From an uncultured Alistipes sp. (lineage in GTDB: Bacteria; Bacteroidota; Bacteroidia; Bacteroidales; Rikenellaceae), in assembly GCA_947623305.1 (NCBI GenBank), contig CANQGQ010000004.1, forward strand, positions 62,001-126,000: a DNA stretch of 64,000 bases. The letters are read 5' to 3'. The translations under genes were made by a program, and so were the position numbers. Below the pieces are notes generated by a model, which saw only the letters and a list, made by a program, of their open reading frames with translations, was not told the origin of the DNA and ran no database searches. Positions within the stretch are counted from its first letter, which is position 1, and each line of letters opens with the position of its first letter. Below are positions 44,435 to 55,000 of the stretch, piece by piece.

Positions 44435-44869
44435 ATGAAAAACTTCACGATTTTCCTGCTGGTTCTGCTCGCGATTGCGGCGACCGGTATCGCAGCCCTG
44501 CACGACAACACCCGCACAGCGACCGTCGAAGGGATATTCAGCGATCGGCTCGGCTTCGTCGGGCATCCGCGCGCCTACCTGCGCAATGCAGCGGACGGTT
44601 CGATTCTCGATTCGTGCATCATCTCGGACAACCGTTTTCGGCTTACGTGCGACATCGCCCGCAAGGAGCTCCTCTGCCGGATTACCCTAACCGGCCGCGA
44701 TTCGGTTTCCGAAATCCTACTTCACCCGCAACAACACGTTCGACTGCAGATCGGGCTCGACCCACTCGAAGAGCAATGGAGGGAAGCGGTCGAGGAGGCC
44801 ATCGCCCGACTCGATTCGGCGGGTTTGACTCCTCCCGACAGTCTCTGCTGCGACAGCCTCCCGAAATGA
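44435..44869 (+). CDS. Small unknown exported protein
   Basis: A 144-residue protein with an N-terminal hydrophobic signal or anchor (MKNFTIFLLVLLAIAATGIAAL) and a beta-rich part that resembles the short DUF4369-type domain often found ahead of thioredoxin domains (GFVGHPRAYLRNAADGS). No redox motif is present, but the C-terminus has LCCDSLPK. The ATG lies about 15 nt after the predicted transcription start. Confidence 0.68.
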   Translation: MKNFTIFLLVLLAIAATGIAALHDNTRTATVEGIFSDRLGFVGHPRAYLRNAADGSILDSCIISDNRFRLTCDIARKELLCRITLTGRDSVSEILLHPQQHVRLQIGLDPLEEQWREAVEEAIARLDSAGLTPPDSLCCDSLPK

Positions 44870-44930
44870 CACAAGGCGTCCTCCTTGCGGATAACGCCCT
44901 GCATCAGTGCCTGCGCACAACTTATTCCCG

Positions 44931-47627
44931 TTATTCCTGCGTCTTTTCCGCCGTCAATTTCGCAATCTGCGTTTCGGCTTCAGCCGCCAGTTTTTCGGCC
45001 TGTTTCTCCGCCTCGGAAACCAATTTATCGCCCGCTTTCTGGGCCGCGATTTTAGCCAACGTTCCCTTGGGTGCCGCGGCGTCGATCAACTTCTGGCGCT
45101 GCGCTTGCGCTGCCTCGATCAACTTTTCGCCGGCTTTCTTCGCTTCGTCCCGCAAGCGGTCGGCCTGCTTCTGCACCTCTTCCGAAAGCGATGCGCTGCC
45201 GGTCAATTTCTGAATCTGCTGATCCACGACATTCTTCACCGCCTCCTGGGCCGCCTCCTTGACGCCGAGCGTGATTTTCGGCGAGGAGAACGTACCGCCG
45301 ATATTGACATTCACGGACTGGAGCACGCCGCCCGTCGTTCCCGACGGCAGGTTGACTTTGGCAACGTAATCAATCGTCTGATCGAGTCCCGTCGAACCCG
45401 ACAGATTCATCTTGATATTACCCATCTTCAGATCGAACGGCTGCGTGGTGATCCGCCCGTCGCGAACGGTGAAGCGGATGGTTACGTCTTTCGCCTCGAT
45501 CTTCTTCAGCGCATCGTTGTTCAACGCCTTGGCCAGCGCATCGAATGCCCCGATATTCTGCACGTGAATGTTGGCCGAACGGATTTCGCCCGTAGCATCG
45601 AGCGACTGCAAATCGGGCGACATCGTCGAATCGAGCGCCGTCGACAGATTGAGCGACATCGAATAGTCGCCGCCGGTCTTTGAAAATATCGGCACCAGCT
45701 TCTGGATCGTCTCCAACTCCTCGAAAGTCTTCGAGAACGAAGCGCCGGCCACGTCGGCCGAAAGTTTCACTTGCGGACGCTGCGGGTCGACCGCCGTCGA
45801 ATAGCTTCCCGATGCCATCACCCGACCGTCGAACAGTTGCATTTTCAGCCCGTCGAGCGACAGCACGCCGTTAGCAACCCCCATCTTGCCGGTCAACTCC
45901 GTGATCGTCATCTTCTGGAAAAGAATCTTGTGCAACTCGGTCGACAGCGAGAGATTCAGATTGCGCGGCACCTCGATGACCTGCGCATCGGACGGAGCGG
46001 CCGGTTCGGCAGCCTTCTCCGAAGCCTCCTCCTCCGTCGTCTCCGACTGCGGGAGCGCCGCCATGATTTCATTCAAATCGAGCAAATCCGATTTGACATA
46101 CAAACGGCCCGAAAGCTGCGCATCGCGCAACAGATAACCGAGATACCCCGTCAGCTGTCCATTGGCCGAAAGATCGCTCCGACCGACGGTCATTCCGAAA
46201 TCCCCGAGCGTCATCGACTCCGGCGTAATCGTGGCTGCCGCGCGACGGATTTGCACGTCGGGCAGGCCTGCGAGTTTCAACGCTAACTGCTCAATGACGA
46301 ACGTGCCCGAAGCACCCAGTTTCTCGTATTGTTTTTTGTCGATGGCGGACATGCGGCCCGACACCTTAATGTCAGCCGTAACGAGCCCGTTCAACGCAAC
46401 GTTTTCGTCCAACGGATAAACTTCTTTCACGGCCCCCAGATCGACCCGACCGTTCGCCGAAGCACGGAACGAGGGATCGGAAAGGAGATTCGTCGCATAA
46501 AGCGTTGCCGAGAGGGCGTTTCCGGCCATCCGCAACCCGAATTTCGAAAGATCGACCTCCGTTTTATCCATATCGCCGCCCGGGTTAGCCACCCGCGCCG
46601 CGATGTTGATGTCGGTTACCGCCTTGGGCAACGAAGCATACTGGAAATGACCGTTTTCGACACCGGCTTTCAATTCGAAGGCCGGCACGTTCCGACCCGA
46701 AAGTTCGCCGCGGGCCCACAACGCCATCGACAAAGCCCCGCCGGCCGTCAGATTGCGGAAATCGCGCGTATAGAAAGCCGGAATCAACGAAAGCACATCC
46801 TTGAACTGCACCCGATCGCAGCTGGCGGTCAAATCCATCTTCACGGCGTTTTCGGCCAGTTCGACCCAGCCGTCGAGCCCCAATTCGATGGCATTCAGCC
46901 GAAATTTGTTATCGGAGAACGTAAACCGGTTGTTGGCCAAGTCTGCTTCGATCGCCGCATCGAGTTCGGCATCGGCGCCGTTCAACAACGGAATGCCGCC
47001 CGACACGAAATGCAGGGCCTTGGCCGCAAGATGCAGATCGAGGTCGGTACGATCGGCCGACAAATCGCCCCGCAAGCGCAAGGACAAAGGTTCGGTCGAA
47101 AAACGCATCTGCGTGGAGTCATCCTCGTAACGGATCGCTGCGTCGGTGATCCGGAAATCGCTCAACGAGAGGCGAAAAGCCGACGGTTCCGACGGTTCGT
47201 CGGGGGTTTCCTCCTCCGGCTGTTCGTCCGACGGTTTCATGACGTTCCAGTTGACGGCACCGTCCGCTAATTTATGGGCATGCAACTCCGGACGGGCCAG
47301 GATGATCTTCGAGACTTCGAACCCGCTGTCGCGGAAAAGCGACAGCAGATCGACCACCACCGAAATCCGCTGGGCGGCGACGATCGTATCGCCCTCGAAA
47401 CGGTCGCATCCGACGAGGGTCAAGCCCTTCAAATCGACCGAAGCATGCGGGAAATGGCGCAACAGACTGATGTTCAGCCGTTCGAAATCGAGCTGCGCCG
47501 TAAGCATCTCGTTCGCCTCGTGTTTCACGATGCGGGCGATCTTTCCACGGAAAAGCGTCGGCGCGATCAACAACACCGCCAACACGGCAACCACCGTGAT
47601 GGTTGCGATTTTCACGAATTTTTTCAT
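44931..47627 (-). CDS. AsmA-family protein
   Basis: Large protein of 898 residues with one N-terminal helix (MKKFVKIATITVVAVLAVLLI), an AsmA-type N-terminal domain (FRGKIARIVKHEANEML) and a long repeated beta region, as in AsmA/TamB-like bridge proteins thought to carry lipids between membranes. The last 100 residues form a Lys/Ala-rich coiled coil (EKQAEKLAAEAETQIAKL). The frame begins at 47756, but the ATG at 47627 starts the membrane anchor and follows a TACCTTTG box (47730-47723). Confidence 0.88.
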   Translation of the reverse strand: MKKFVKIATITVVAVLAVLLIAPTLFRGKIARIVKHEANEMLTAQLDFERLNISLLRHFPHASVDLKGLTLVGCDRFEGDTIVAAQRISVVVDLLSLFRDSGFEVSKIILARPELHAHKLADGAVNWNVMKPSDEQPEEETPDEPSEPSAFRLSLSDFRITDAAIRYEDDSTQMRFSTEPLSLRLRGDLSADRTDLDLHLAAKALHFVSGGIPLLNGADAELDAAIEADLANNRFTFSDNKFRLNAIELGLDGWVELAENAVKMDLTASCDRVQFKDVLSLIPAFYTRDFRNLTAGGALSMALWARGELSGRNVPAFELKAGVENGHFQYASLPKAVTDINIAARVANPGGDMDKTEVDLSKFGLRMAGNALSATLYATNLLSDPSFRASANGRVDLGAVKEVYPLDENVALNGLVTADIKVSGRMSAIDKKQYEKLGASGTFVIEQLALKLAGLPDVQIRRAAATITPESMTLGDFGMTVGRSDLSANGQLTGYLGYLLRDAQLSGRLYVKSDLLDLNEIMAALPQSETTEEEASEKAAEPAAPSDAQVIEVPRNLNLSLSTELHKILFQKMTITELTGKMGVANGVLSLDGLKMQLFDGRVMASGSYSTAVDPQRPQVKLSADVAGASFSKTFEELETIQKLVPIFSKTGGDYSMSLNLSTALDSTMSPDLQSLDATGEIRSANIHVQNIGAFDALAKALNNDALKKIEAKDVTIRFTVRDGRITTQPFDLKMGNIKMNLSGSTGLDQTIDYVAKVNLPSGTTGGVLQSVNVNIGGTFSSPKITLGVKEAAQEAVKNVVDQQIQKLTGSASLSEEVQKQADRLRDEAKKAGEKLIEAAQAQRQKLIDAAAPKGTLAKIAAQKAGDKLVSEAEKQAEKLAAEAETQIAKLTAEKTQE

Positions 47628-47722
47628 TTGCACACGTACTATTCGGACGGGAACCGCCACCCCGACAATCACCAGCCTCTTGCGGCGGGAAGCGGAGGCG
47701 GATTTCCACCCGAAATCTGATA

Positions 47723-47780
47723 CAAAGGTACGATATTTTGTTCGAACCCGTCGCACCTTCTATAAAAAAGATTACTTTTG
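47723..47780. promoter_or_regulatory. Divergent promoters for asmA-like and alkD-like genes
   Basis: CAAAGGTA (47723-47730) is TACCTTTG on the minus strand, towards the AsmA-like gene. TACTTTTG at 47773-47780 points to the AlkD-like gene. Confidence 0.6.
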
Positions 47781-47814
47781 TTTTCGGAATCCGACGAAAC
47801 CAAGCGATTTTACG

Positions 47815-48537
47815 ATGGAGATGCACCTGTTGCGACAACGCCTATCGGCACTCGGCGACCCCGATTACCGCCGGTTCAGCGCGGGCCTGCTGCCCGGTGT
47901 GGAGGGGATTCTCGGCGTGCGGATGCCGCAGTTGCGGAAACTGGCCCGCGAGCTGCTTCGCGGAGATTGGCGGAAGTGGCTGGCCGAAATCGAAGCGACG
48001 GACACGGTCTGCTACGAAGAGCGCATGCTCCAAGGGCTGGTCATCAGTCTGGCACCCTGCCCGATCGAGGAACGGCTGGCCTACACGGCCCGCTTCGTCC
48101 CCCGCATCGACAACTGGGCCGTGTGCGACGCATTCTGCCGGAAACTGCGACCCGACGAACGGAAGGCCGTCTGGCAATTCATCCAACCCTATTTTCGATC
48201 CGATGCGCCCTACGACCTGCGGTTCGCAGCGGTCATGTCGTTGCAGAATTTCACCGATCCGGAACATATAGAGGCGTTGTTGCGGCTGCTGGGCGACATT
48301 CGGCACGAAGCCTACTACGTCCGGATGGGGGTGGCCTGGGCGGTGGCGGAATGCTATTCGGACGCACCCGAACGCACCTGCGAATGGCTGACGAACGACT
48401 GTCCACTCGACGACCGCACCTACGACAAAGCCCTGCAAAAAATCATCGAATCGCGTCGGACCGCCGATTCCGTCCGGCAGCGGTTTCGGGCAATGAAACG
48501 CCGAAGCCGCGACGCACGCTTGCGACCGGCGAAATAA
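47815..48537 (+). CDS. AlkD-like DNA alkylation repair protein, copy 2
   Basis: HEAT-repeat-like DNA glycosylase family member of 240 residues: GILGVRMPQLRKLARELLRG, FVPRIDNWAVCDAFC (Trp/Asp near the substrate pocket of AlkD) and YYVRMGVAWAVAECY. It resembles a different subgroup from the copy at 19167. The frame is open far upstream, but the ATG at 47815 gives the usual N-terminus and fits the promoter. Excision of N7/N3-alkylated bases is the family inference. Confidence 0.87.
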   Translation: MEMHLLRQRLSALGDPDYRRFSAGLLPGVEGILGVRMPQLRKLARELLRGDWRKWLAEIEATDTVCYEERMLQGLVISLAPCPIEERLAYTARFVPRIDNWAVCDAFCRKLRPDERKAVWQFIQPYFRSDAPYDLRFAAVMSLQNFTDPEHIEALLRLLGDIRHEAYYVRMGVAWAVAECYSDAPERTCEWLTNDCPLDDRTYDKALQKIIESRRTADSVRQRFRAMKRRSRDARLRPAK

Positions 48538-48579
48538 AATCGTAACTTTTTTCCTATCGGACAATACAAAAACAGCCTT

Positions 48580-49320
48580 ATGCATAAACTGGTAATCATT
48601 CCGACCTACAACGAGCGGGAAAACATCGCAGCCATGATCGACAAGGTGCTCTCATTGGACGCCTCTTTCGATCTGCTCATCATCGACGACGGGTCGCCCG
48701 ACGGTACGGCCGATCTCGTTCGCGAACGGCAGAAATCGGTACCCGAAAGGCTCCACCTACTGGAACGCGCCGGCAAACAGGGGCTCGGCACGGCCTATCT
48801 GACGGGATTCCGTTGGGGGCTCGAACACGGCTACGACTCCCTCTGCGAAATGGACTGCGACTTCTCGCACGATCCGGAAGATCTGCCGCGGCTGCATGCG
48901 GCCATCGCCGACGGCTGCGACGTGGCGATCGGTTCGCGTTACGTCGAAGGGGTGAACGTGGTCAACTGGCCCATGTCGCGTCTGCTGATCTCCTATTTCG
49001 CCTCGAAATACGTACGCCTCATCACCGGAATGCCCCTGCACGACGCGACGGCCGGATTCGTCTGCTACTCGCGGCGGGCGCTGGAGACGATCGACCTGGA
49101 TGCCGTCCGGATGAAAGGCTACGGATTCCAGATCGAAATGAAATATTCGGCCTGGCGCCTGGGGCTGAAACTCCGCGAGCTGTCGATCATCTTCACCGAA
49201 CGTCGCGAAGGCACTTCGAAAATGTCGGGCAACATCTTCGGCGAAGCGTTTTTCGGCGTATTGGCACTCCCCTTCCGCAAAATCCGCGCGCGCGGAAAAA
49301 GCGACAAACCGAACAAATAA
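48580..49320 (+). CDS. Polyprenol-phosphate mannosyltransferase-type glycosyltransferase (GT2)
   Basis: Family-2 glycosyltransferase of the dolichol-phosphate-mannose-synthase kind (246 residues): IIPTYNERENI, DDGSPDGTADLV (nucleotide-sugar), EMDCDFSHDPEDLP (metal-binding DxD region) and YGFQIEMKYSAWRLG. Lacks C-terminal membrane helices. Probably loads a sugar on undecaprenyl phosphate for envelope or protein glycosylation in the periplasm. Follows the AlkD-like gene after 42 bp. Confidence 0.9.
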   Translation: MHKLVIIPTYNERENIAAMIDKVLSLDASFDLLIIDDGSPDGTADLVRERQKSVPERLHLLERAGKQGLGTAYLTGFRWGLEHGYDSLCEMDCDFSHDPEDLPRLHAAIADGCDVAIGSRYVEGVNVVNWPMSRLLISYFASKYVRLITGMPLHDATAGFVCYSRRALETIDLDAVRMKGYGFQIEMKYSAWRLGLKLRELSIIFTERREGTSKMSGNIFGEAFFGVLALPFRKIRARGKSDKPNK

Positions 49321-49400
49321 TACGACCACGACAACAATCCGAAAACGACGATTCCGGAGGGTTCGCCCGTCCGGAATTTCATTTTCTAACTTAATTTACC

Positions 49401-49408
49401 TATCTTTG
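49401..49408 (+). promoter_or_regulatory. -7 box of the ABC exporter gene
   Basis: TATCTTTG, 34 bp ahead of the ATG. Confidence 0.6.
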
Positions 49409-49442
49409 GACGTTTATTGACAAAATCAACCCTCTTTTCGGC

Positions 49443-51278
49443 ATGTTCAAGACCTACCTGCGACTGTTAAGTTTCGCCCGCCCCATCAGCAGATACACCA
49501 TACCCTACTTTTTCTATTCGGCGTTTTATGCGCTGTTCAATTCGCTCATCTTTCTGCTGATCATCCCGACCCTCAACACACTGTTCGACGCCAACAACTC
49601 GTTGAACCAATATGTCGAAACATTGCCGCCGTTCGAGCCCAGCAAAGAGTATCTGACCGCGCTTTTCAATTACGCCTATTCGCACATCTTCAGCCAATAC
49701 AATTCGCGCAACGTATTGATCTTGCTGGCAGGCCTCACCATCGCCATCAGCCTGCTCAGCAACCTGTTCCGCTATTTGGGTTCATGGACGGTCGAAAACA
49801 TGCGCACGCGAACCCTACAACGTATGCGCGACGAGATGTTCGTCCGGGTCGTGGACATGCACGTGGGCTACTTCAGCGACCAGCGCAAGGGCGACATCAT
49901 TTCGAAAATCACGTCGGACGTCAGCGTCGTGCAGTTCTGCATCACCAACACGCTGCAAGTGGCTTTCCGCGAGCCGTTCCAGATTATCGGCTACTTGGTC
50001 ATGATGGTCGCCATCTCGTGGGAACTGGCCGTCTTTTCGGTGCTCTTTCTGCCCATCGTGGCGCTGCTGATCGGCAGCATCGTGAAACGCCTGCGCCATC
50101 CGGCCCGCACGAGCCAGAAACGATTGGGCGAAATGGTCGCGACGCTCGAAGAATCGCTGTCGGGCATCAAGGTCATCAAAAGCTATAACGCCGTCTCCTA
50201 CATCAAAAAGAAATTCTTCGACATCAATGCCGATCTCTCCCGACTGACCCTTTCGATGGCCCGCCGGCAGCAACTGGCCTCACCGATGAGCGAATTTCTC
50301 GGGATCACGGCCGTGGGCGTCGTGCTGGTGTTCGGCGGCTCGCTCGTGATGAACGGTTCGCTCGATGCGGGCGGCTTCATCGCCTTCATCGCCATGTTCT
50401 CGCAAATCACCCGTCCGGTACGCACGTTCATCGACCAGTTCGCGACGATCAACCAGGGCATCGCCGCCGGCGAACGCATCTTCACGATCATCGACACGGC
50501 GAGCGAAATCCAGGACAAGCCCGATGCCGTGGAGCTGACCGGATTGAAAGACAAAATCGAGTTCCGCGACGTCCACTTCTCCTACGACGGTTCACGCGAA
50601 GTCATCAACGGCATCTCGTTCGAAATCAAGTGCGGACAGACCGTTGCATTGGTCGGGCCCTCGGGCGGAGGCAAATCGACGTTGAGCGAACTGCTGCCCC
50701 GTTTCTATGATCCGACGGCCGGAGATATTCTCATCGACGGCGTATCGTTGCGCGACTACAAACAGGACAGCCTCCGCGCCCACATAAGCGTCGTTTCGCA
50801 GGACACGGTGCTGTTCAACGACACCATTGCGGCTAACATCGCCATGGGAAAACGAAACGCCACGCAAGAAGAGATTGCGGAGGCAGCCCGCATCGCCAAT
50901 GCCGACACGTTCATCAACGAATGTCCCGACGGTTATGCGACCAGCATCGGCGATCACGGTTCGAAACTTTCGGGCGGACAGCGCCAACGGCTCTCCATCG
51001 CACGGGCCATTCTGAAGAATCCGGACATTCTGATTCTCGACGAAGCGACTTCGGCACTCGATACGGAGAGCGAAAAACTCGTACAGGATGCTCTCAACAA
51101 ACTGCTGTCGGGCAATCGCACGTCGGTGGTCATCGCCCACCGGCTGTCGACCATCTACAATGCCGACCGAATCATCGTCATCGACCACGGCAAAATCGCC
51201 GAACAAGGCACGCACGCCGAATTGCTGGCGAAAAACGGCATCTATGCGAAATTGATCGAAATGCAATCCTTCGACTGA
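49443..51278 (+). CDS. MsbA-like ABC exporter (fused permease and ATPase)
   Basis: Half-transporter of 611 residues: six-helix type IV exporter domain (residues about 20-340) and ATPase with GPSGGGKSTLSEL (Walker A), LSGGQRQRLSIARA (signature), ILILDEATSALD (Walker B) and HRLST switch His. Similar in layout to lipid A flippase MsbA of Bacteroidetes; substrate is inferred only. The acetyltransferase gene begins 6 bp after the stop. Confidence 0.92.
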   Translation: MFKTYLRLLSFARPISRYTIPYFFYSAFYALFNSLIFLLIIPTLNTLFDANNSLNQYVETLPPFEPSKEYLTALFNYAYSHIFSQYNSRNVLILLAGLTIAISLLSNLFRYLGSWTVENMRTRTLQRMRDEMFVRVVDMHVGYFSDQRKGDIISKITSDVSVVQFCITNTLQVAFREPFQIIGYLVMMVAISWELAVFSVLFLPIVALLIGSIVKRLRHPARTSQKRLGEMVATLEESLSGIKVIKSYNAVSYIKKKFFDINADLSRLTLSMARRQQLASPMSEFLGITAVGVVLVFGGSLVMNGSLDAGGFIAFIAMFSQITRPVRTFIDQFATINQGIAAGERIFTIIDTASEIQDKPDAVELTGLKDKIEFRDVHFSYDGSREVINGISFEIKCGQTVALVGPSGGGKSTLSELLPRFYDPTAGDILIDGVSLRDYKQDSLRAHISVVSQDTVLFNDTIAANIAMGKRNATQEEIAEAARIANADTFINECPDGYATSIGDHGSKLSGGQRQRLSIARAILKNPDILILDEATSALDTESEKLVQDALNKLLSGNRTSVVIAHRLSTIYNADRIIVIDHGKIAEQGTHAELLAKNGIYAKLIEMQSFD

Positions 51279-51284
51279 CGCCCC

Positions 51285-51830
51285 ATGACCGAACGCGAAA
51301 AAATGACCCGGGGCGAGTGGTTCGACCCGAAAGACGAAGAGCTGACCGCCGCCCGATTGCAGGCCACGCGCCTGATGCACCGATTCAATGTCGAACACGA
51401 CGACCACGGCCCGGCCTACCGGCGAACGATGATCGAATTATGTCCGGACTGCCACGGATTCATCCGTGCGCCGTTCTATTGCGACTACGGGTTCAACATC
51501 CATATCGGCAAAGGGGCGTTCGTCAATTTCGACTGCGTATTCCTGGATCTCGCGCCCATCCGCATCGGCGACCGCACGATGTTGGGGCCGAAAGTGCAAC
51601 TGCTCACGGCTCATCATCCGTTCGATGCCGAAGAACGAGCCACCGGAAAAGAGGCCGGACGGCCGATCGTCATCGGAGACGACTGTTGGTTGGGCGGCGG
51701 CGTCATCGTCTGCCCGGGCGTTACCATCGGCGACCGTTCGATCATCGGCGCAGGTGCCGTCGTTACGCACGATATTCCGTCCGACACGATCGCCGCTGGC
51801 AATCCGGCCCGCATCATCCGGAAATTGTAA
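51285..51830 (+). CDS. Maltose/galactoside O-acetyltransferase-type enzyme
   Basis: Left-handed beta-helix acetyltransferase (181 residues) of the LacA/Maa/NodL group that moves acetyl from acetyl-CoA to a sugar hydroxyl. Maltose-acetyltransferase N-domain (KMTRGEWFDPKDEEL), hexapeptide repeats (GDDCWLGGGVIVCPGVTIGD), catalytic His in LLTAHHPFDA, and AAGNPARIIRKL at the end. Co-transcribed with the ABC gene. Confidence 0.92.
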   Translation: MTEREKMTRGEWFDPKDEELTAARLQATRLMHRFNVEHDDHGPAYRRTMIELCPDCHGFIRAPFYCDYGFNIHIGKGAFVNFDCVFLDLAPIRIGDRTMLGPKVQLLTAHHPFDAEERATGKEAGRPIVIGDDCWLGGGVIVCPGVTIGDRSIIGAGAVVTHDIPSDTIAAGNPARIIRKL

Positions 51831-51956
51831 TCTGCTTGCAAACTGCGAAAGTTCGCAAGCATGCCCCGCAGACCGCATTTCCAATCGGCCACGATGGCTA
51901 ATGGAACCAATCGTTTTACATTTCGGAACGATTTTGCGGATCGCCGTAAAAATTTC

Positions 51957-52037
51957 TATCTTTGGCGCACCGAAGATACTCCGGCTCGGCAATGCTCAAA
52001 TAAATTTGGCATTGCGCTCGGCTTTTTCGTATCTTTG
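51957..52037 (+). repeat. Dispersed promoter-bearing repeat, copy R5
   Basis: Runs from TATCTTTG (51957-51964) through CCGAAGATACTCCGGCTCGGC to CTCGGCTTTTTCG and TATCTTTG (52030-52037), closely matching R4. The final box is the ileS promoter. Confidence 0.83.
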
Positions 52038-52073
52038 CATCGTTTCTTCTGCTAATAACAAAATTACCGAAAT

Positions 52074-55000
52074 ATGAAATTCAAAGAGTACAAAGGTCTC
52101 GATCTGGCCGGATTAGCCGCAGAGGTTCTCCGGAAATGGGATGCGGACGACACGTTCCACAAAAGCATCTCCACCCGCGAAGGGCATCCTACGTTCGTAT
52201 TCTATGAAGGCCCCCCGTCGGCGAACGGCATGCCGGGCATCCACCATGTGATGGCCCGCACCATCAAGGACACGTTCTGCCGCTACAAGACGCAGCGCGG
52301 ATTCCTCGTACACCGCAAGGCGGGATGGGATACCCACGGTCTGCCGGTAGAACTGGGGGTCGAAAAAAAGTTGGGCATCACCAAAGAGGACATCGGCAAG
52401 AAGATCACGATCGAAGCCTACAACCGCACTTGCCGCGAGGCGGTGATGGAATTCACGGGCATCTGGGAAGACCTGACCCGCAAAATGGGGTATTGGGTCA
52501 ACATGGATGATCCTTACATTACCTACGACAACAAATACATTGAAACCCTGTGGTGGCTCTTGAAGCAACTCTACGACAAAGGATTGCTCTACAAAGGCTA
52601 TACCATTCAACCCTATTCGCCGGTAGCCGGCACGGGCCTCTCGACCCACGAGCTGAACCAACCCGGATGCTATCGCGATGTGAAAGACACGACCTGCACG
52701 GCCCAATTCCGCATCATCCGCAACGCTGAGAGCGAAAAGATCTTCGACGGAGTGGAGGGCGCGCTCTATTTTCTGGCATGGACGACCACGCCGTGGACAT
52801 TGCCGTCGAACACGGCATTGGCCGTGGGCCCGACGATCGAATACGTCAAAATCAAATGCCGCAATCCCTATACGGACGCACCTCAAACCGTCATCATGGC
52901 GCGCGACCTCGTGCCGTCCTACTTCACCAAAAAGATGGAGGGCACCTACGAACTGACGGGCGAAAGCTGGAAAGGTTCGGAATTAGCCGGCATCCGCTAC
53001 GAACAGTTGATTCCGTGGGTCAAGCCGATGGCAGAGTACGGCGATGCGTTCCGAGTCATCACGGGCGACTACGTTACGACCTCCGACGGTACGGGCATCG
53101 TCCACATCGCACCGACGTTCGGTGCGGACGACGACCGCGTGGCGAAAGCGGCCGGCATCGCGCCGCTCTTCATGATTGACAAGGCGGGCAAAACCCAACC
53201 GATGGTCGATCGACAGGGCAAATTCTTCCTGCTCGACGAGCTCGACCCCGAATTCGTCAAAAACTGTGTCGATACCGAAAAATACGGTGAATATGCGGGC
53301 CGATACGTCAAGAATGCCTACGACGAACGGCTGACCGATGCCGATGCGACGCTCGACATCGACCTGTCGGTCCTACTCAAGGCAGCCGGTTTGGCCTTCA
53401 AAATCGAAAAGCATACCCACTCCTATCCCCACTGCTGGCGCACGGACAAACCGGTGCTCTACTACCCGCTCGATTCGTGGTTCATCCGCACGACGGCCCT
53501 GCGCGACCGGCTCATCGAACTGAACAAAACCATCCGCTGGCGTCCGGAGTCGACCGGATCGGGACGATTCGGCAAGTGGCTCGAAGGGTTGGTGGATTGG
53601 AATCTTTCGCGTTCGCGCTTTTGGGGCACCCCGTTGCCGATCTGGGCGACGGAAGACCACAGCGAACTGAAGTGCATCGGTTCCATCGAGGAGCTGATCG
53701 CCGAAATCGAACGCTCGGTAGCGGCGGGATTCATGAAGGAGAACCCCTACAAGAATTTCCGCGTCGGCGATATGTCGAAAGAGAACTATTCGACCGACCG
53801 CATCGACCTGCACAGGCCCTACGTCGACCAGATCGTGCTCGTATCATCGAAAGGCGAAGCGATGCACCGCGAGCCCGATCTGATCGACGTTTGGTTCGAT
53901 TCGGGAGCCATGCCTTATGCGCAAATCCACTATCCGTTCGAAAACAAGGAGGCGCTGGACAACCGGAAGGTCTATCCCGCCGACTTTATCAACGAAGGAG
54001 TCGACCAAACCCGCGGCTGGTTCTTCACGCTGCACACCATCGCAACGATGCTGTTCGACAGCGTAGCATTCAAGAACGTGATTTCGAGCGGCTTGGTACT
54101 CGACAAGAACGGCAACAAGATGTCGAAGCGATTGGGCAACGCCGTCGATCCGTTCAAGGTGCTGGCGGACTACGGGCCCGACGCGACCCGCTGGTACATG
54201 CTCACCAACTCGCAGCCTTGGGACAATCTGAAATTCGACACCGACGGGGTGGACGAAGTGCGCCGCAAGTTCTTCGGAACGCTCTACAACACCTATTCGT
54301 TCTTCGCACTCTACGCCAACGTCGACGGATTCACGGGTCGCGAAGCGGAGGTTCCGATGGAGCGACGGCCGGAAATCGACCGGTGGATTCTTTCGTTGCT
54401 CAACACGTTAGTGAAAGAGGTCATCGAATCGCTCGAAAATTACGATCCGACCCCGGCTGCTCGGGCTATCCAGGACTTCGTATGCGAAAACCTGTCGAAC
54501 TGGTACGTCCGCTTGAATCGCAAACGCTTCTGGGGCGGCGATCTGACCGAAGACAAACTGGCAGCTTATCAGACGCTCTATACCTGTCTGGAAACGGTAT
54601 CGCTGCTCGCGGCGCCGTTCGCACCGTTCATCTGCGACCGCATTTTCACGGATTTGAATGCCGTGAGCGGACGCCACACGGAGTGTTCGGTACACCTGGC
54701 CGACTACCCCGCAGCCGACGAAAGCCGAATCGACGCCCGTTTGGAAGAACGCATGCAACTGGCCCAGCAACTTTCGTCGATGGTGCTGGCTCTGCGCCGC
54801 AAGGTATCCATCAAGGTGCGCCAGCCGCTGACGAAGATCGTCGTTCCGGTACTCGACGCAACGATGGCCGAACGCCTCTCGGCTGTGCAGGATCTGATTC
54901 TGAACGAAGTAAACGTCAAACAATTGGAGCTGATCGAGGATACGACGGGCGTAATCACCAAACATATCAAGCCCAACTTCAAGACGCTCGGCCCCCGCTA